Part shown: piece after piece, positions 53,016-55,769 of the stretch
Layout: the number at the start of each line of letters is the position of its first letter
Numbering within the stretch: position 1 is the stretch's first letter
NCBI GenBank assembly: GCA_945831805.1
Contig: CAMADY010000005.1
Location: 1 to 55,769, forward strand
Direction of reading: 5' to 3'
Source of the DNA: an uncultured Prevotellaceae bacterium
GTDB lineage: Bacteria > Bacteroidota > Bacteroidia > Bacteroidales > Bacteroidaceae
Length of the DNA stretch: 55,769 bases
Program-made: the position numbers and the translations under genes
The notes under the pieces: generated by a model
Seen by the model: the letters and a program-made list of their open reading frames with translations, nothing else
Told to the model about the DNA's origin: nothing
Database searches by the model: none

Positions 53016-54777
53016 AGAACATCACCGTCATCGACGCACCGAGCGTATAGGAGTTGACCTTCTGTTTGAACGAAAACTCCGAAACAGTCTTCATCATGCT
53101 TGTAAGGTCGGTGTTGTAAGGGTTATACTTCACATCAAACTCTGGCTTCGAATAGTCATAGTCAAAGAATGCGCTGATGGCAACACCGGAGTTCATGGCG
53201 TAGGTGTAGTGTATGCCGATGGTGAAGTTGTCGCTGTTTGTCTTGTCTATCACAAGGTTGTCACCATACATCGTCACGTTCCTCACGTCGCCCGTCTTTT
53301 TGTTTACTACGTCGAGGTCATAGGCTGCCGTGAAGTCCAGCTTACCGAAGAAGCGGCGGCCGAAGAGAGCCTTGACGCCAACGTTGTGTCGTGGACTGAA
53401 AGGGTATGTGAGGTAGATGCCGGCACCTGCGTCAACGAGCGACCATACGTCAGAGACAGACGCAGAGTTATCCATGCGCTTGCCGTCCTCATAGCAGTAG
53501 AGACCCTCGGCAGTCGTTGGAGCTGTAGTGATGCGGGCACGTACTCCGATGCCTATATACTTGCTTACGAAGTATGCCGCCTCAGCACCCACCGTAGTAC
53601 CCGTTGCCACCTTGATAGTTGGTGTCACGCCCTCTCCATAGGATGGATGACCGGCAGCGTAGTTATAGAAAGTACGCCTCTCTGACTCCTCGTCAAAACT
53701 GTCAGGAATGCGGAACGGATTGCCATTACGCTGGATCTTGTAATAGTCATTGTCGAAGATCGCAGCACCAGGAGACGTGTAAATACTCGCATTCGTAAGG
53801 AACGTAGTCTGCGTAGGCAACTTCAGGTTACCGTTGAACTGCATACCAAGCTCCAGACGGAAGAAGTTCGGGTTCTCCTTAAGGTCCGTGACATCCTGGC
53901 GCGGCTCGCAGTTGATGCCCTTCTTCTTGAAGATGAGGTCAGCCATCATGTAGCCCAGGTCCGTCGAGATGACACCGATGCCGGCACCCACCAGCACGTC
54001 GCTGATCCAGTGGCGGTTGTTCAGCGTACGCATGATGCCCGTCGTCGTAGCACAGCCGTAGCCAAGGATAGACCACCATGGTGAGCGCGTCAGGCCGTAC
54101 TCCTTATGCAAAATCGTAGCTGCGGTAAACGCCGTTGCCGTATGGCCCGAAGGGAATGAGTTGGCGGTAGAACCGTCAGGGCGCATCTCCTTGGCACTGT
54201 ACTTTATACCGTTTACCAGGATTGCCATGAAACCGTACGAGAACGCATTGTTCACAAGGTAGCGGCCAAGCTTGCTCCTGCCCTTATAGCCCGAAAGGTT
54301 AAGAGCTGTGGAAACTACGGCCGGTGCAAACTGGAGATAGTCGTCGATGTGGTTCTCGTACGATGGGATGAAGTTGTTACGAGCCGCACGGAAGTTCTTC
54401 TTGTCGGCCTTAGCTATCAAGCCGAACGCAACAAGCGGAACAGTAGTGTACTCCAACTCCCTCAGCGGAGTATATACGCCGTACTTCTCTTCGGCAGCAC
54501 TCTTTGCCACCGACTTTGCCCGTTGCTCCATCTCCTTGAAGCTCAACATACCACTGACACTGCCCCTCACAACATCGCGGCTCACCGACTTGCTGCTCTT
54601 AGCAGCTGCCGAACCGCCTGCCGTACTCGTTGCAAGCATCTCGTCATAAAGTTTCTGTTCAGCACTAACCTTAGTGAGAGGGCTTTCCGGCATGCTCTGA
54701 TCTACAAAAAGATCATCCGCAGCCAGCGCTGCCATGCTTACCATAAGCATGAAAAATAAAGATGAAAGTTTATTCAT
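53014..54777 (-). CDS. PAP2-family phosphatase fused to a likely outer-membrane barrel
   Basis: A 587-residue protein with signal peptide to about residue 19 (MAALAAD). The PAP2 core (about 105-285) has all three motifs: K192...RP (199-200), PSGHT (209-213) and R250-x5-H256-x3-D260 (RTLNNRHWISD). PAP2 enzymes dephosphorylate lipid phosphates such as undecaprenyl pyrophosphate or lipid A. Residues about 300-587 are repeated amphipathic strands (LELGMQFNG, ISAFFDYDY, NSYTLGASMTVMF) with a terminal Phe, typical of an outer-membrane beta barrel. The fusion suggests a phosphatase tethered at the outer membrane. The promoter is at 54806-54836. Confidence 0.85.
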   Translation of the reverse strand: MNKLSSLFFMLMVSMAALAADDLFVDQSMPESPLTKVSAEQKLYDEMLATSTAGGSAAAKSSKSVSRDVVRGSVSGMLSFKEMEQRAKSVAKSAAEEKYGVYTPLRELEYTTVPLVAFGLIAKADKKNFRAARNNFIPSYENHIDDYLQFAPAVVSTALNLSGYKGRSKLGRYLVNNAFSYGFMAILVNGIKYSAKEMRPDGSTANSFPSGHTATAFTAATILHKEYGLTRSPWWSILGYGCATTTGIMRTLNNRHWISDVLVGAGIGVISTDLGYMMADLIFKKKGINCEPRQDVTDLKENPNFFRLELGMQFNGNLKLPTQTTFLTNASIYTSPGAAIFDNDYYKIQRNGNPFRIPDSFDEESERRTFYNYAAGHPSYGEGVTPTIKVATGTTVGAEAAYFVSKYIGIGVRARITTAPTTAEGLYCYEDGKRMDNSASVSDVWSLVDAGAGIYLTYPFSPRHNVGVKALFGRRFFGKLDFTAAYDLDVVNKKTGDVRNVTMYGDNLVIDKTNSDNFTIGIHYTYAMNSGVAISAFFDYDYSKPEFDVKYNPYNTDLTSMMKTVSEFSFKQKVNSYTLGASMTVMF

Positions 54778-54805
54778 GTGTTGTTGATATATGAAAATTC
54801 AAGAG

Positions 54806-54836
54806 CAAAGGTACTAAAAAAAACTAATAATACAAA
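54806..54836 (-). promoter_or_regulatory. Promoter of the PAP2 gene
   Basis: TACCTTTG (54813-54806) with TTTG (54836-54833) 19 nt upstream, and the ATG 29 nt downstream. Confidence 0.8.
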
Positions 54837-54928
54837 AATTTTTCTTAAAAATTATTTACTAAAACATCAAAATACCTTACTCCATATTATACAAATTTCC
54901 CAAAAAGCTTTACTATACATCATCCAAC

Positions 54929-55660
54929 CTATTTCTCAAAATGCTGATAATCCTTCAGATGCGTCCACGCACCACCCCACGTGAACCCCCTCTTCACAAA
55001 CTCCCTATAGCAAGCATCACCCTTCCTTATCACCATCCCCACCTCGCTCCTATCGCGACCTGCGGCGGCAGCCTTCCCGCTACCTACCTTATCGCGGTTC
55101 CAGGCATACGCCCTGCCGCCCTTCGGCGACACAACATTCCCCTTCACATAAGGATTATACAGCGGGTTAATATCTATCGCCATACCAAGCCCATGCTTCG
55201 ACACGCGAGTCCTCGAACCCGTCATCATCCTGAAGTTAAAGCACGACGTATTATTAGCCTCCATACTCCTCTCATCATCAGCATCATAGTCATCAATAAG
55301 CCGCATTCTCTCTATCCTATACCCATCCTCATACAGAGCCCTGAAAATCTCAACAACATCCTCAGCGATAGCCTTATTACAAACCATCTCGCCCATCTGC
55401 GGCCGGCCATACTTATCCCAATGCCTCAACCGCAGATACCTCAGATCATCACGCTTCAGCGTACACCCCTTCCCGAACGACTTACCCTCCATCCGTCGGA
55501 ACACATCATCCGGAATCCTCTCCACCGTCCACTGCGCATCACCAGCCTTCCTATCAACTACCCCTTGCGCATCACCAGCCCTCCTATCTATAACCCTTTG
55601 CGCATCAGCAATCACCGACACCGCAACCATCATCAACATCAATATAAATCTCATTCTCAT
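54929..55660 (-). CDS. Secreted M15-type zinc peptidase (D-Ala-D-Ala carboxypeptidase-like)
   Basis: A 243-residue secreted protein; signal peptide to about residue 20 (VAVSVIADAQR). The M15 core shows RVSKHGLGMAIDIN (H156 and D163) and a late WTHLKDYQHFE (D237 and H240), the zinc ligands and catalytic acid of the VanY/Peptidase_M15_4 type. It probably trims peptidoglycan peptides. Residues 19-52 hold three tandem 11-residue units (DAQRVIDRRAG, DAQGVVDRKAG, DAQWTVERIPD), an unusual feature between signal and catalytic domain. Two in-frame starts exist (55660 and 55654). The promoter may lie at 55756-55763, with two terminator-like hairpins in between. Confidence 0.85.
   Translation of the reverse strand: MRMRFILMLMMVAVSVIADAQRVIDRRAGDAQGVVDRKAGDAQWTVERIPDDVFRRMEGKSFGKGCTLKRDDLRYLRLRHWDKYGRPQMGEMVCNKAIAEDVVEIFRALYEDGYRIERMRLIDDYDADDERSMEANNTSCFNFRMMTGSRTRVSKHGLGMAIDINPLYNPYVKGNVVSPKGGRAYAWNRDKVGSGKAAAAGRDRSEVGMVIRKGDACYREFVKRGFTWGGAWTHLKDYQHFEK
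55505..55606 (-). repeat. In-frame 33-bp tandem repeat within the M15 gene
   Basis: Three units encode 11 residues each; the first two are close copies and the third is diverged. They lie in the N-terminal segment of the secreted protein. Confidence 0.75.
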
Positions 55661-55678
55661 AGTCCTTCCCTTATTAAA

Positions 55679-55736
55679 AAAAAAGCCATACTTGGCTATC
55701 CCTGCCTAATTTAAAAAAGCCATACTTGGCTATCCC
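55679..55736 (-). terminator. Two tandem terminator-like hairpins before the M15 gene
   Basis: The same 24 bases occur at 55679-55702 and 55713-55736, a 34-bp period. On the minus strand each forms AGCCA-AGTA-TGGCT followed by six or more T residues. They may end an upstream gene beyond the window or act as attenuators. Confidence 0.75.
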
Positions 55737-55755
55737 CAAGTCATATATTCCCCCA

Positions 55756-55763
55756 CAAAATTA
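55756..55763 (-). promoter_or_regulatory. Possible -7 box upstream of the tandem hairpins
   Basis: TAATTTTG fits TAnnTTTG on the minus strand. The -33 region is beyond the window edge, so support is limited. Confidence 0.35.
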
Positions 55764-55769
55764 CAAAAA

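Noticed and set aside
54941-55714. 257-codon plus-strand ORF
   Set aside because: Complement of the M15 gene; Pro/His/Ile-rich with no domain, while the minus strand has intact zinc-site motifs.

Overview
The window looks like a Bacteroidales chromosome, most likely Prevotella or a close relative. It has SusC/SusD pairs with large secreted carbohydrate-active enzymes, signal-peptidase-II lipoproteins, a fused SecDF, an ATP-type PEP carboxykinase, and Bacteroidetes-type promoters (TTTG, about 20 nt, TAnnTTTG) ahead of several genes. The genus is an inference; no rRNA or tRNA lies in the window.

Layout. 1-2040: a cut-off gene end, a small membrane protein of the DUF6804 type and an ATPase_2/DUF234-type P-loop ATPase, ending in a 19-bp inverted repeat beside a partial duplication of the uxuA 3' end. 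2099-4966 (minus): uxuB-uxuA with its own promoter. 5141-36401 (minus): an eleven-gene polysaccharide utilisation locus, read from high to low coordinates as Fas1 lipoprotein, SusC, SusD, Fas1, Fas1, SusC, SusD, a GH30-like hydrolase, a dockerin-tailed zincin-like protein, a PL11 rhamnogalacturonan lyase with autotransporter-type beta repeats, and a GH128/Asl1-like hydrolase. A strong intrinsic terminator at 5084-5120 closes it. 36813-40145 (minus): a secreted repeat protein with three jelly-roll-like modules. 41016-43961 (plus): a GH43 arabinanase-like enzyme. 44167-55660 (all minus): secDF, a small-peptide locus, a DUF2264 protein, pckA, a lipoprotein, a PAP2 phosphatase fused to a likely beta barrel, and an M15 peptidase.

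How it fits together. The enzymes point to pectin side-chain material: PL11 for the rhamnogalacturonan-I backbone, GH43 for arabinan, and other hydrolases for attached glycans. Two SusCD pairs would import the products. UxuB and UxuA carry fructuronate through mannonate to 2-keto-3-deoxygluconate. The exact substrate is inferred. No hybrid two-component, SusR-like or ECF/anti-sigma regulator is present in the window.

Non-coding structure is the most unusual part. There are three intergenic arrays of strict 10-bp period built on CTAG, two arrays of strict 7-bp period, a GACCCCACCCCC hairpin element behind two separate genes, a tandem pair of terminator-like hairpins just before the M15 gene, and an isolated transcription unit at 47427-47933. 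That unit has a palindrome inside its promoter, a foldable leader, a 10-codon ORF, a 32-codon lipoprotein-like ORF and a strong terminator. It is the best candidate here for something undescribed.
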